A DNA stretch of 64,000 nt from Ovis canadensis (GCF_042477335.2 NC_091255.1:31598501-31662500); one strand, 5' to 3'; shown: positions 23,241 to 43,507, numbered from the stretch's first letter. A program made the numbers and translations. The notes: generated by a model not told the origin, from the letters alone.

Positions 23241-25626
23241 ATGAGGTCTTCTCCCAAGCCTGAGGAAGCCCTCACCCTGGGGTGCCTGCATCACTCCTCT
23301 CTCAGACTCATTTCTACCCAGGTGGCCTGGCCAGTGCACCCCGAGGAAAAGGCCGCTTCCGGCATTCTGCATGGAGGTCCTGCCTTCTGCTGTCCCTGGA
23401 GGCTCTGTTCCTGTTTCGCCAGCTATTTTGCTTCCTCGGCCATCTGTTCCCTCCCTGTCATCTCCTCTCTGCTTTAACCTTAACCACTACTTCGCTGCAG
23501 ATGGTACCAAACAGATCCGTTCTTGACATCCTTCAGCAGGCCTGCCCCCTCCTTCTCATCTCCAGAGAGTGAACTTCTGCTCTGTCCTTTCTCAGGCCCT
23601 GACTTCAAAGCTTGGAGTTAGACTCACTGCCCACCCCCCCCAAACCTCCCTCCTAGATCCCATCTGCTGTCAACTCTGCCACAGGTCAGGGGGCAAAAAC
23701 TCCTACCAGTCTCCCCTGTCTTTTTCATTTCCTAATGAGACTTCCTTGCTTCAAACTTGGCCAAGAACCTCTCCCCGTGTCAAGTCCACTGTCTGCTCTG
23801 GTTATCCACCTGATCTCCTAAAACAGAGCCACTGAACCCTCCGGGGTGGTGGGGGTCGAGCTTAGCAGCCTGAGCCTAAGACCAGAAACTCAGGTTCATT
23901 CCTGCAGTAGAGGAGTCAGTGTGTCCACGCTGGGAGTTTGGGTCCTGAACAGTTCTTCTGCAGCAACTAGACCTGGAAACTATGGTGAGGAGTTGGCTTC
24001 ATGTTGGCATGACAGGGGCGGAACCAAAACACATTTTCTACTTCGTCTTAGCTCACAAATGGGGAGCATTGCATTTCTTTCCTTGCTTTTATTCTGGCTA
24101 CTGGTGAGAAAATGCATGCAAGGACTTTATTTAGCAACTCTGCCTCTTTTCTCTGTTGAGGTGACCTGGTGCTTCCTTAAAAATTTCTCATCCTGTCTTC
24201 TCTTTGCTGGTGTAAGGACCAGGAACTTTGATGGGAAAAGCAGTCCAGAAGCTCCCAGTTAAGGAAACTGTCTTAGTGTCACTGGTTTCACTGGGCTGCT
24301 TTCCTTGAATGGGACAGACTTGTGCTGGGAAGACTGGAACTCCACTTCTGTACCTAGATTTGGGCTAAAAAGGCTTGTATCTCCTCCCGCTACACAGGGT
24401 TCTTATAATTTCCCTCTCTACACTTTCTCTAGTAGAAAGGGGAATGTCTTGGCTGTCTGCGGAACACTCTCCACTTCCCTTCACCGTTGGGGCTAAGAAG
24501 GGCCACAACACTAACAGCTCTAAGGGGAGCCTGCTTATACCTGGACACCTGGAGACTCTCTGATTCCCTAGGGGACCTCTGAATGCAAATCAACAAAGCA
24601 TCTGACAACCCCATGGTCCCTTCTTTCTCCTACCTTCCCTTCTTCCCACAAAAGAGACCCAATCCAGCCACCAGGCCAGCCGATCTGGCTATGGAAACCA
24701 AAAGAACAAAATGCATCTTACTGGGTTGTAGGCCTTAATCTAGCTCTTGCTGAATTATTCAGGGATGGCATTAACTTATAAATGAGTGTGTTTGACTGAT
24801 TTTGTGGTTGATGTACAGATAAATTCTAATGAAAGACAGCTACACGATTTTAAATTATTAATTAGACTGCCACTTAACAAAGCCTATTTGGCACTCTATT
24901 TCCTTGCTTAACAAGACAAAAACTTTAAGGAAAGGTTCTGTATTCACCCAGAGGCTGTTGATTTGCATTCTGTTTTTTATAGCTCTAAAAATGAAAACCA
25001 TAGATCCTGACCTTAAGCAGGCCACTTCTGGCCAAGCAAAAACCCAGCAGGCCACTCTTCCTTCCTAGATGGTGCTGAGTGGCTCGGGGCCTCGCTTGCC
25101 CTGCCTGCCTCTCATCTCTGACCAGAGATTTGCTTTTTATATCCCCGGTTCTGCCAGGCTAGGCTGGGAGATGGAAAAGCCAGCAGGGCAGCTGCTGAAG
25201 CCTTCAGCTACCAGCGCGGTCAGCAGCAAGATCCACTGAGGACTCGAGGCTGTTCAGGTTCATAGAGGTGGGGCTGTGGCCAGGAGAGTCTGTTCATTAA
25301 GAGATGCAAGTCAGCACCCCTAGTTCTTAAAATGTCCTGCCCAGGGACAACACCATATTAACTGTCATAGGACAATCAGAAGTCAGAGACGTGACCCTTG
25401 TGGTCTAATGCCTACTCTCACCTTCTTCCTTCTCTGGGGTTTCTCCGCAGGATATGTAGGGCTCATGGTCCTCTCTCCTCCCGGGATCTAGGAAAGGCTA
25501 CTCTTTCGTCATCTTTCAAACCCTTTTCCAAATCATAATTAAACTATGAAACTCCCCCGAGGGTCAGGACCCCATGTAGGGTTCTGCATCTGATGGGCAG
25601 GGAAATTGCAACAAATACCTGAATCC

Positions 25627-25690
25627 ATCCTATGACCTTTTTTTTTTTTCATCCTATGACTTTTTTTTTTTTTTTTCATCCTATGATATT
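25627..25690 (+). repeat. Short tandem repeat: 'catcctatgac' plus poly-T, about 2.5 units
   Basis: The word CATCCTATGA occurs three times, separated by T runs of 12-18 bases, giving a tandem array with a unit of about 25-30 bp. It looks like slippage-driven duplication around a poly-T tract. Confidence 0.8.
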
Positions 25691-26914
25691 TTTGCCAGGA
25701 GCTTTTGGGAACACTTGAGAAGCAGAAACTTCAATGGCCACCTCTCTTGCCACCAGCCCCAAGCATATCTTTGTCTCTGGGCACATACCTAGAATCCACA
25801 CAGAAAATCTGAGTGCCCTGTGTTATGTATGCACAAGAGAGACCAATCCTGGTGACCAGGATCAGGGGCCAAGGGAGAGATTTGCCCAGACCAGGACCAA
25901 AATAAAAGCCCTTTGCCCACACAATGGCCCAGAGCAGCAAAGGACTTCTCTGCTCTGCTTTCCTCTGGCCAATCCAGGTGAAAACCTCTTTGTCGGTAGA
26001 ATCTCTCTTGCCAACCAAGCTATGCAGGAAGGGAAAAATAGCCCAAGTGGCAAACACACGTGACTGCCAAGTCTCCAGTGGCCATCTCTTGGGCAGGGTA
26101 AGGAGCCTCCTGCTGGGGAGCAGGCCCCAGAATGCACTGGGTTCATCCCAAGCTGGGTCTCTGGCTAGCGAGGATGGGAGAAAAGGCTCTTGGAGGCTGC
26201 TCAAGCCTCCCTGGACACCTCAACCATATAAATAAAACGCGTGGGCCGCCTCGTGGCTCATTTTTAACTGTAAACTGACAAAAGACCAAAAGGGAAATGA
26301 GATGTCAGCTGCTCTCTGTTATCTCCATCACAGACCTGCAGCCCGGACATGGCGGCCTTTAGAACTACCTGGGAAGCCTTCCCCACTGGGGCAGGTTTGC
26401 AGGATCCAGGTCCAGGCTGCCAAGCTCTGTTAAAAAAAGGCACCTTCTCTGTGCAGACACACTCTGGCCAGCACTGGCGGGTGCTGAAAAGACTTTTGGT
26501 CCCTTTTTAGCTGGGGAAAGGAACTGGAGTGGTGCCTCCAACCAGCAGCAGAGACTTCCCACCCACAGTGAAAGGCAGTCAGGGTTCCCCCACCCTGCAC
26601 CGCACCGACCCACGTGGAGGATACAAGTCACACACAAGTTGGTGGCTATTCACACAGTGGGGCGACCCAGATTCATCGGTCGGCCTGAGCCAGCCAGGAC
26701 CGCCACACAGCCTTTAGGGCTTCCAGCGCAGACGTGGTTTCTTCACGCACCTGTCCCACCAGCTTATGGGGTCTCTTCCATCACCCCCACACCTGCTCCT
26801 CTCCGCCCATCCCTGGGCTTCGCTTCCCCCTCCTCCCGTCACCTCCCCTTGCCCATTTTCTCCTTTCCCATCCTACTGTGAGGTCAGAATTCCGTGCTTA
26901 CGACACCTCGGTCT

Positions 26915-26928
26915 GTTGCCATGGAAAC
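26915..26928. promoter_or_regulatory. RFX X-box-like motif
   Basis: GTTGCCATGGAAAC closely matches the RFX X-box (two GTTGCC-type half-sites, the second with one deviation). It lies at the intron-side edge of the RTN4RL1 CpG island. Inference from motif only. Confidence 0.5.
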
Positions 26929-28034
26929 AGGGGCGGATTAAGGCTGGAGCGCGGAGCTCAGGGATCAGGCCCCTCCGCTACCTGAGGTCCCACCTTAGCT
27001 GGCTCCCGTAGGGCCAGGGCAGACAGCCGCAGGCGCGGGTGGCTCACCGGTCGCTCGACCCGGGCCAGGGACGAGGGGGTCCCGGCGGGGCGCCGCAGCC
27101 CGCCCGGACCTGGGAGGTGAGAGAGGTAGACGCAGAGGCCCGAGCGGCGGGTGGCGGAGCCCGCGGGCTCACGGCGTGGTCACCTGCCCTCCCTGGGCCC
27201 TGGGGACCGCTCCCCGCGCGGCAGCCACGTGGGGGCGCGGCGGGACTTCCCCAGCGCCCGCGCCAACTTTGCAGCGCTCGGCTAGGAGCCCGGCGGCCCA
27301 AGGGTCGTGGTGAGGTGGTGGTGGCGGTGAGGGGGGGGCAGCTGTCCTCAAGTTAAGCCTGGCACCGGCTGCGCACGCTCCTGGCACCCCTCCGCCTTCC
27401 AATCCCTCCTCTCCAGGCAGAAGGAAAGTTTGAGGAACCGGACCTCTGGCGCTAGCCACCAACCCTCGGCCGCTGGATGCCCAGAGCCCATCCCTGGGGA
27501 CCACCAAAGCGCGGTGCAGGGAAGGTGCCCGTGTCCGGGCCCCACCTGGGAAGCCGGGACGCGCGGTGAGTGAGCGCAGGGGCTGCGCGGCGCCTGACCG
27601 CCGGCTGCACCGGAGCGCGGGTCGAACCCGGCCCCGCCTAAGCGGCGGAAGCTGGCGGCGTGGGTCCGCGAGGGGGATGGAGGCTGCAAGTGAAAAACTT
27701 TATACCGGCAAAGCTAAGGTCCCAGGAGGCCGGCTCCCCTTCCATTACAGGTAGTTCACTGTGGTCTCCAAACGACCTCGCCGAACCAGATCTCTAGGCC
27801 TGGCTGCTGGATTCAGGGAGCAGATCCCAAGTCTCGCTCCTAGCCCCCGTCGGGAGCCGAGCTCCCCCAGCAGCACTCCCTCCGCGGCTGAGTCCCCGCG
27901 AAGCCCGCTAGCCTTCCCAGAGCAGCTTCCCAGACCGGGAGCCTCGGCGCCGGGCGGCTCTCGGGCGGCTCCCAGGCTCACGGCTCTGCCCCGTGCGCAT
28001 ACAACTCCAACTTGCCCCTGCGGCTCCAACTCAC

Positions 28035-28047
28035 CTTTGCGAAGCAT
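28035..28047 (-). CDS. RTN4RL1: RTN4RL1 first coding exon (codes MLRK plus one base)
   Basis: RTN4RL1 (Nogo receptor-like 1, NgR3) is a GPI-anchored, leucine-rich-repeat surface receptor of neurons. Only its first coding exon is here. On the minus strand an ATG at 28047 is followed by CTT CGC AAA G and a perfect donor GTGAGT (first intron base 28034). That gives M-L-R-K with a phase-1 junction, matching the known start of mammalian RTN4RL1 (MLRKG, leading into the signal peptide). The remaining protein lies on an exon beyond the left edge of the window. The gene order RTN4RL1 - DPH1 - OVCA2 - HIC1 - SMG6 and the head-to-head orientation with DPH1 support the call. The reading frame stays open upstream of the ATG, but the region is so GC-rich that this means little. 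Confidence 0.82.
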
Positions 28048-28649
28048 GTTGGCCGCGGGGCCGCCACTCTGAGGTCGGCCTAAGCGCGCTCCCTCCCGGG
28101 GTCCGGATTCAAATCGTCGGGCGCCGGCTGCAGCTAATCCGTGCGCGTCGAGGCGGGGGCAAGCCGGGGATCCACTGGTGCCCGGCGGCCCGGCCCCGCA
28201 GGGGCATGGTGAGCCCGAGCCCCGCGCCGAGGGCACCTGCGCCCACCGGCAACCGCGGCTCTGCCCGGCAGCCCCCGGGGCGAGCTGCTTTCTCCGCGGA
28301 GCCGGCGGCCTGCTTCTGCAATCTCGAGCACTTTGCAGGCGGTTTTGAGGGGGGACGCCGCCCCCTGGTCCCCTGGCCGCGGCCCCCTGCTCTCCGCCCC
28401 CTCGGGTCGCCGCCGCCGCCGCGGCTGCTGCAAAAGGGCGCTCGCACGCACCACCGAGCTCCGGGGAAAGCGCCGGGCGCGCGTTTGCAGGACCGTGCGA
28501 TCGGCGGAGCGGGGCGCCTCCCTTCCTCCCCCCGGCTTCCCCCACCTCTCCTCCTTCCCTCCCTCCCCCGCTCGCTAGCTCCCTCCCTCTCTCTCTGCGC
28601 TCCCCGCCCCCGCTCACGGAGCGCCTCCCATACAAAATTTATGAAAGTG

Positions 28650-31600
28650 CTCTCAGCTCGCGGTGCCGAGCGCCGTCCTATTCCCAGGGCAGCGGCGCTC
28701 AGCCGCGCGGCGCCGCCTCCCAAGGTGTTTTCGCCGCGCCCGCCCCCGGGGACGATCCTCGGCCCGCGTCGGTCCAAGTACCTGCCCCAGTCCCCGGGCC
28801 GGTCGTCGGGCCACTCGAGAGTCCCTCCCGGGCTCCACGGGCTTCCCAAAGCTCGCACCCGCAGCCCCACCCCCTCCGGGCGAGCGCCCTTCGCGGATGG
28901 AGGTCACCGAAACAGGCGGCTGGAAGCGTGCTCTCTGCCCACCGGCTGGGATGCGAGGACCGCCGCCCAGAGTCCCCGATTATAAGTCCGCACTCCTGCC
29001 CATCTCCTCACTGGCGGACTCCGCTTTTTCTTCGGAGGCTCGACGGCTCCTCCTTGCCCAGGACAGCTCCCACAAACCCAGCAGCATCGCATCCCGCGTC
29101 CTAGGACACTGCTCTTTTTTGGGGGGAGACGAGTGCGATGTCCCCCTGGCTAGTCTAGACCTGGCAACAAGCATTGGGGAGGCCCAGCTGCATATCCTAG
29201 CGAGGGGAAGACCGATGTGGGGCTCAGCCAGACTATCTCTGCTTAGGGGGGGCCACTGTTGTCCCTCAGTCTATACAGACCCAGCCCAGGGCTTCGTGGA
29301 AAATGGAGGAGGCACCGCCTAAAAAGCAGGTCCAGCTGGGAACCAGTTGGGCTGAGCTTAGAGAAGGTTAAGGCCAGACCAGTCCCGGGTGGAGGCCGGC
29401 ACCCCCTACTGGCCTGATATAAGAGGGGTCCTAAACAGGGGAAAACAGTGGCCCAAGTCACCTATTAAAGGTACATTTATTGAGGGACTATCAGTATAGA
29501 GCTTTAGTCTTCTGGGATTCAGTCAATGAAAAAGGCAAAGTCCCTGTCCTTGTGAAATTTATGGTTATTAGGGACCAATTTAGGAAAGTCCAAATGAGAT
29601 CTTGCTTGGAAGAAGAAAAAATAAGTCAGGTGTTGTTCTGGAGCTAATAAGAGGGGATCAGGGAAAGCACTCTGAGCAGGCGACATCTAAGCAGAGATCT
29701 AACTGAAGTGAGAGAGTCGTGTGATTCCTTGGAGACAAACTTGACATGTTAGGAACCTCAAAAAGAAGGCCAGTATCATTCATTCACTCATACATGCATT
29801 CAGCAACACCAAGGTTTGTGCTAACTACATAGGCTTGGTATTCTGCAGTCCATGAGGCTGCAAACAGTCAGATGTGGCTTAATGACAGAACAACAACAAC
29901 AACATAGGCTTGGGTTTTCAGAAGCTTATGGCGAGCTTCTGTAGGGGAAGACACATAAGCTGTCTTAGAATGTGCTAGGAAGAGACAGTGTGGGAGGGGA
30001 CTCTGCTAGCTCTGTAAGGGGCTGAAAGACCATCCAAAACTGTTTCACAAAGGAGGTGCCATTGGTCTTGAGGGCTGAATGCATCAGGCTGAGAAGGGGA
30101 AAGACTAGGACAGGCAGGAAGGAATGTGTAGATGGCTTGGAGGTGAGAAAGTAAGCTTGTGCTGAAGATTAAGAAGATTGGTCCATCTTGCAATAGAAAC
30201 CCCAGGTAAGGCATTCTCTTAGCCTCTGCCAGCTGCAGGACTGGACTGAGCAATCCTGTCTGAGCCCTGCCAGGCAGACACTAGCTGAACTCCGAGGACA
30301 CTGAGAGCTGCAGAGGCCCTCCACCAGTAAAACCCAGGTCAGGGAGGTTGAGCAACTCACAGCAGATCAGTGCTGAAGTATGAGCCTGCATCAGGATATG
30401 CTAATCCTTCTTCCACCTCCCCAAGCCGCCTCCCCATGACCCCCTGCCCTGCAATCTGCAATCTCCAGTATCTTAGGCAAGGTTGGCCGGGGCTGGGCGT
30501 GAGTGTGAGAAGCAGAGTTATTTCGGGCCTCTGGAGGGCTGGGTGCTGTTTTGGAGTCCAGCCAGGGGGTGGGGGCGACTGTAGGCGGTACTGTAGTGCA
30601 AGGTGGGGGTGCGCTGTGCCCGCCTTCTTGTCAGGCAGTAATTACTCAGACTGCTGAGTAACTCTGGCAGGGAGACCCCCGCGGACAGATGGAGGTGTTC
30701 TCGGCCTAAGCTGAATGATGGCCCCCAGTGTCCTGCACAGCAGAGTCTTCAGGCACAGGCTTGTTTCCTAATGGGGGCCACACAATTCATTCAGGCCAGA
30801 GGCTGTGGGGTGGCGCTATAAGAGGAGGGGGGCCTTCTATTACCACTTCTGCTGAGGGAAAGGTCCTAAGGGGTGCGGGCCTACTAGGGAAACGCCATCA
30901 CTCGGTACTGAAGCGAGTCTTTCCCTCTTGGGACTCTCAGATGCATCCAGAGCTAAGGCTGCCCACAGACTGGGCCTTCGTGTCCTGAACGTGGAGGGGA
31001 TGGACTCAAGTGGACCCCGGAATTGAGATCCTCCACACTGTGGGTCTGGAGAACCTGAAGGATTGATAACGTGCAGGCTGGACTCTCATCACACTGATGG
31101 GTTGTTCCTTGGGCCACATTCCTGTCCAAAGGTGTGACCATCCTAAGAGCATTCTTTGGGGGTCTGAGGGGCAGAGCACTGACCCCTTCTGGTCTGCCCC
31201 TCGGCTGCTCATTCTCAGCCTGCCCAGCCAGACCTCCTCTCTGGGCAGTCTCCCAGGCAGAGCCTGTCCCTGGCTGCTTGTTTTTCACTTCTCCCTGCAC
31301 CTTAATTAGGAGTTTCCAAGCAGGGAGGGCCTCCAGGGGAGCCTGAGGCCACAGAGCTGCCTTAAAGGGCCAGCTGTGTTCACACAGAGCAGAGAGGAAG
31401 ATGGTGCCAGAGGGCTGGGTGGGCAAAACGCCCTGGGGGTGACTGCTCTGTGGGGCAGACCTTGATGAAAGCCAGTCCTGCAGGCAGTCTGCTCTTCCAA
31501 AGGTCAAGGCTGTCTCACTGGCCACTTTGCCTTCTCTTTGGGATTCCAGGAGCTTATAGGCCGGCTGCCTAGGCTGGAGGGGCAGCCAAGGCAGGGTAAA

Positions 31601-32100
31601 CGTTGGCCAGAATCCAGAAGGTTTAGGCAGTCGAGTCCTTGGACTTCCCTTTTCTCCCAGGAAGGCATCCTCAGGCTGGAGTCCTTCCCCTGGTAGCAGT
31701 TTTTCACAGTGAACCTTCCACACTGTCGGTTCTAGAGGTGTAAGGGCATCCCAGCACTCCGGAAATCGGCCTCAAGACTCGATTTGGCACCGGCTCAGTG
31801 GGCGCTGAGTTCTGTCCTGTCGGGACAATGGGATCCTCTGAGGCAGGGAATGCGGCCCCGCCTATAGGTGTCCAAGGCTTATCAGGAGGGGAGATAGAGG
31901 AGCTGAAGGAAGACCCGGCGGTGCTTCTATTTACAAGACTGCGCCCCCCCGAACTAGGGCAGGGAGTCTTTAAATAGGAGGGCACTTGTGCAGGAGAGCC
32001 AGGTTCAGGCTGCTCGCAAAGGGAGGAGGGGACAGGGTCGCCGGGAGAATGGAACCACAGTGGTCGAGGACCACTAGGGGCTCCCAAGAGTCCCGACCTT
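28650..32100. other. RTN4RL1-DPH1 intergenic region
   Basis: The head-to-head gap between the two promoters. The left third is the tail of the CpG island. The rest is non-coding DNA with a BovB/Bov-tA 3' scrap at 29842-29912 and old repeat fragments around 29470-30200. No exon, tRNA or hairpin gene was recognised. Open frames of up to about 250 codons on the minus strand near 31-31.7 kb have no recognisable content. Confidence 0.6.
29842..29912 (+). repeat. BovB/Bov-tA 3'-end scrap with (AAC)n tail
   Basis: 'ctgcagtccatgaggctgca' followed by 'acagtcagatgtggcttaat' and an AACAACAAC tail resembles the shared 3' end of BovB and Bov-tA, strongly truncated. Confidence 0.6.
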
Positions 32101-32270
32101 CCCGGCTGAGACAAGCGGCCCATTCTGGCCCCGCCCCTATCTTTCTCCTTCACGGTCCCCGCCCCGCAAATCCCCGCCCCTCTCTGGCCGATCGGCGATC
32201 TATCGCACTGTCTGCGTTCTCTGCGTTCTTCTAGCGCTGTCTTTTTGGTCCCAACGTGGGTCCGCTGGCG
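32100..32270 (+). promoter_or_regulatory. DPH1: DPH1 promoter and 5' UTR (TATA-less)
   Basis: Several GC boxes (CCCCGCCCC, CCCCGCCCC, CCCCGCCCC at about 32128-32180), a CGATCGGCGATC inverted-repeat-like block and pyrimidine-rich initiator-like segments lie directly before the ATG at 32271. No TATA box is present. The exact start site cannot be read from sequence. Confidence 0.6.
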
Positions 32271-40889
<8,619 letters not shown>

Positions 40890-40907
40890 GACGCTCCTGG
40901 TTCCCAG
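40890..40907 (+). other. DPH1: DPH1 3' UTR start with candidate UTR splice donor
   Basis: Eighteen bases after the DPH1 stop, CAG|GTATCC at 40907/40908 could act as a donor. Splicing from here to the OVCA2 exon 2 acceptor (exon from 41622) would give DPH1 mRNA a 3' UTR made of OVCA2 exon 2. Shared 3' sequence of these two genes is known in human; use of this exact donor is inference. Confidence 0.45.
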
Positions 40908-40947
40908 GTATCCGCCCTACCTCTGGATCTGCAGCACCCGCTTCCGT

Positions 40948-40961
40948 GTTGTCATGGCAAC
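40948..40961. promoter_or_regulatory. OVCA2: RFX X-box in the OVCA2 promoter
   Basis: GTTGTCATGGCAAC is one base off the perfect palindromic X-box. It lies 122 bp upstream of the OVCA2 ATG, inside the DPH1 3' flank, in CpG-rich, TATA-less sequence. This is the best candidate element of the OVCA2 promoter. Confidence 0.6.
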
Positions 40962-41082
40962 GTCCGCTTGCTCTGTGGCCCGCCTCCAGGGTGGTGGCTG
41001 TATTGGGTCCCCCACTTCGCGTTCAACTTCCGCTCGGGGAAAGGCTGCTTCCGGTTCCTCTGGCGCGCAGGCGCCATGCATG

Positions 41083-42121
41083 ATGGCTGCGCAGCCGCTT
41101 CTGCGGATTTTGTGTCTGGCGGGTTTTCGGCAGAGCGAGCGGGGCTTCCGTGAGAAGACCGGAGCGCTGCGGAAGGCGCTGCGGGGCCGCGCAGAGCTCG
41201 TTTGCCTCAGCGGCCCGCACCCGGTCGTGGACGTAGCGGGGTCGGAGGGCGCCAGGCCAGACTCTGGTGAGAGGAGCCCTGCCCGGAAATGCGCCCAGAG
41301 TCTTCTGTCTTGCCTAGTCCGCGTAACACCTGCCTGCACACAGCCACCCTGTCCCTCCCCACATTCCTGTCATCCTCCCACTTCATTCTGCCCATACACG
41401 CCATCTCTGCCAACCTAGCCCCTTGCTCAAATTCCTGCCTGGCTCTCCCAGGCTTCTACCCATCTCCTCTTCAGGTCAGTCTGTTCCGCCTCATTTTCCC
41501 CAGACTTTCTACTCTGCTTCAACCACCTGTTTCCCTCATTCCCAAACCCTCCCTCACTCCCTTTCTTTCCCCCTGGATTTCCCCTTGCCTTAACTCTGTA
41601 CTCTCCCCTTCATCGCTGTAGGACCCTGCCCTCCGGAGGAGCAGCCTCGAGGTTGGTGGTTTTCCGAACAGGAAGCAGACGTTTTCTTGGCCCTGGAAGA
41701 ACCCACGGCGTGCAGAGGTCTGGAGGAAGCTCTGGGAACGGTGGCACAGGCACTGAACAAGCTGGGGCCTTTCGATGGGATCCTTGGTTTCAGCCAGGGG
41801 GCCGCGCTAGCAGCTCTTGTGTGTGCCCTTGGCCAAGGCGGTGATCCCCGCTTCCCTTTGCCCCGGTTTGTCATACTTGTATCTGGTTTCTGCCCGCGGG
41901 GCCTTGGCCTCATGGAACCCATCATGCAGGGCCCCTTGTCACTGCCTTCCCTCCATGTTTTTGGGGACACTGACGGCGTCATCCCCTCTCAGGAGAGTAT
42001 GCAGCTATGTAGCCGATTCGATGGAGCCGTCACCCTTACCCACTCTGGTGGCCACTTCATTCCAGCAGCCGCACCCCAGCGCCAGGCCTACCTCAAGTTC
42101 TTGGACCAGTTTGCAAACTGA
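41083..42121 (+). CDS. OVCA2: OVCA2, serine hydrolase (two coding exons)
   Basis: OVCA2 is a small alpha/beta-hydrolase of the FSH1 family with esterase activity on long-chain substrates; its physiological substrate is unsettled. Exons are 41083-41266 and 41622-42121, joined at phase 1 through a GTGAGA donor and a TAG acceptor. The 684-nt CDS gives 227 aa, the human length. The nucleophile elbow GFSQG places the serine at residue 119; the acid D179 lies in FGDTDG and the base H206 in SGGHF, so the triad is complete. The protein ends ...YLKFLDQFAN. Two ATGs are adjacent (41080 and 41083); the second has an A at -3 and G at +4 and matches the MAAQ start of other mammals, so it was chosen. The gene has its own CpG-rich promoter in the tail of DPH1 and probably shares its last exon with longer DPH1 transcripts. 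Confidence 0.95.
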
Positions 42122-42480
42122 AAGCTCTGTAAAGGCCTTTGCCTTTGCATCCCCTTTCCACTCCACCACCACCCGCCACCCACCCGCGCCCCGAACCATA
42201 ACCTTGATGCAACCTTTGTAATCCCTGCGTTTATTTTTCTACCTAGAAATCTCCCCTGCTATTTAGGGCACCTCACCATCTCCAATTAAGAGACAAATAT
42301 CAGTACTTAAGACTCAAATCATATAAGCCTAGCTCTGCACTCCAAGAAAAAAAGCGAGGCAGGATTAGGAGGCCTCAGTGGACTTTGACCTTGGCATCCT
42401 GAATGAGGGGGGGGTGACAGGAAAAGCTGAGACCGGCAGCACTGACTACCACACAATAAAGTGATTTGGATTTTGAGCAT
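42122..42480 (+). terminator. OVCA2: OVCA2 (and DPH1) 3' UTR and poly(A) site
   Basis: The 3' UTR runs from the OVCA2 stop to an AATAAA at 42455-42460; cleavage is expected about 15-25 bases later, before a T-rich segment (TTTTTCC at about 42482). No SINE interrupts it. Confidence 0.75.
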
Positions 42481-43029
42481 CTTTTTCCTGGAAAAGATAG
42501 ACAGGAAAACTTGTTTTATCTTTTTTAGAAAGTGGATTCCTGGCCATCAGCACAGCCTCCAGGGCAGCAGCAAGCAGGGAGGTGTTTGTAGTTGCGAACC
42601 CCTAAGACAAGCTCATGCATATGTGCACATAGACACATTTTTGGTGGAAGTCTTAAGTCCCAAGCTAAAGGAAAGGACTCCTCCCTGAAGGAGGGAAGAG
42701 TTTACATCTGAGAAGTTTAGGGAAGAGACCAGTTGGCAAAGCTCTGCCTGGGCCATACTGGGTTTTAGCTCCTTGGATCCTGATCCCTGAGAGTTGTGTG
42801 TGGGCCTGTCAGAACCAGGTTCATGTATTTGTTTTCTCCACTGTAGCTGTCAGCTTCTCTGAACCGTGAGTTTGAAGGATGGGATGGTACTAGACCTAGC
42901 TGGAAACAAAGCACAGAGGTAACCTTTTCCAAACTTAACCCTGTTTGCAGAGTTGGAGATGGATGCTACTCTGTAGTGGTCACAGCCAAGGCCTAAGCAG
43001 CCCATCTCGTCTGAAAATGCTGTTAGTTA

Positions 43030-43213
43030 TTCTTATGAAAGTGGCTCAGTCATGTCCGACTCTTTGCGACCCCATGGACTGTCCATGGAATTCTCCAGGC
43101 CACAATACTGGAGTGGGTAGCCTTTCCTTCTCCAGGGGATCTTCCCGACCCAGGAATCAAACTGGGGTCTCCTGCACTGCAGGCGGATTCTTTACCAGCT
43201 GAGCTATCTATTC
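43030..43213 (-). repeat. Bov-tA SINE
   Basis: Reverse copy from 'gaaagtggctcagtcatgtc' to 'gattctttaccagctgagct'. Confidence 0.85.
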
Positions 43214-43507
43214 TTAGGCACTCTAAAGACTGCTCGCTTTAGCTATTCCCTCCAGTTCCAGTGCCTTCTTCCCCAGGCTGCCCTGCCTCTGCAGATTCAC
43301 CAGTTTGTTCCTTTTCTGGAAGATTGCAACATACCCTATCTGGCCTGCAAGCATGGCTGTCCCAAGTAGTTAGTAACTGAGCAGGAATTGGGGTTAGGGA
43401 ACTGTAGCATAAATGCCCTAGCCCATCCTGAGGCCGCCAGACTAAGAGCCTTAAATCATCTGAGATCCTGAGTTCTTCACTATGATAGCAGCTTTCTGAG
43501 ACTTACA

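Larger units (their letters stand above)
1..28034 (-). other. RTN4RL1: RTN4RL1 intron 1 (3'-ward part only)
   Basis: Everything downstream of the RTN4RL1 exon 1 donor, on the minus strand, lies in its first intron; the LRR-coding second exon is not in the window. No exon with family similarity was recognised in this stretch. It holds many SINEs, a BovB fragment, CA-rich simple repeats, a CpG-rich block at about 7.1-7.95 kb and several AT-rich repeat-free islands, which are listed separately. In human this intron is known to be very long (tens of kb), which fits. Assignment as intron is inference from the exon 1 call and the strand. Confidence 0.75.
26900..29100 (-). promoter_or_regulatory. 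RTN4RL1: RTN4RL1 promoter CpG island
   Basis: Very GC- and CpG-rich DNA surrounds the first coding exon. On the minus strand the 5' UTR runs leftwards toward the ATG at 28047. A CATAAATTTTG block at about 28630-28641 (read on minus) is a weak TATA-like candidate, about 590 bp upstream of the ATG. The transcription start cannot be fixed from sequence. The island also contains an E-box/CTCF-like motif near 27225 and an X-box at 26915. Confidence 0.7.

Noticed and set aside
30953-31723. 256-codon minus-strand ORF between RTN4RL1 and DPH1
   Set aside because: No domain, no conserved motif and no supporting splice or promoter pattern.
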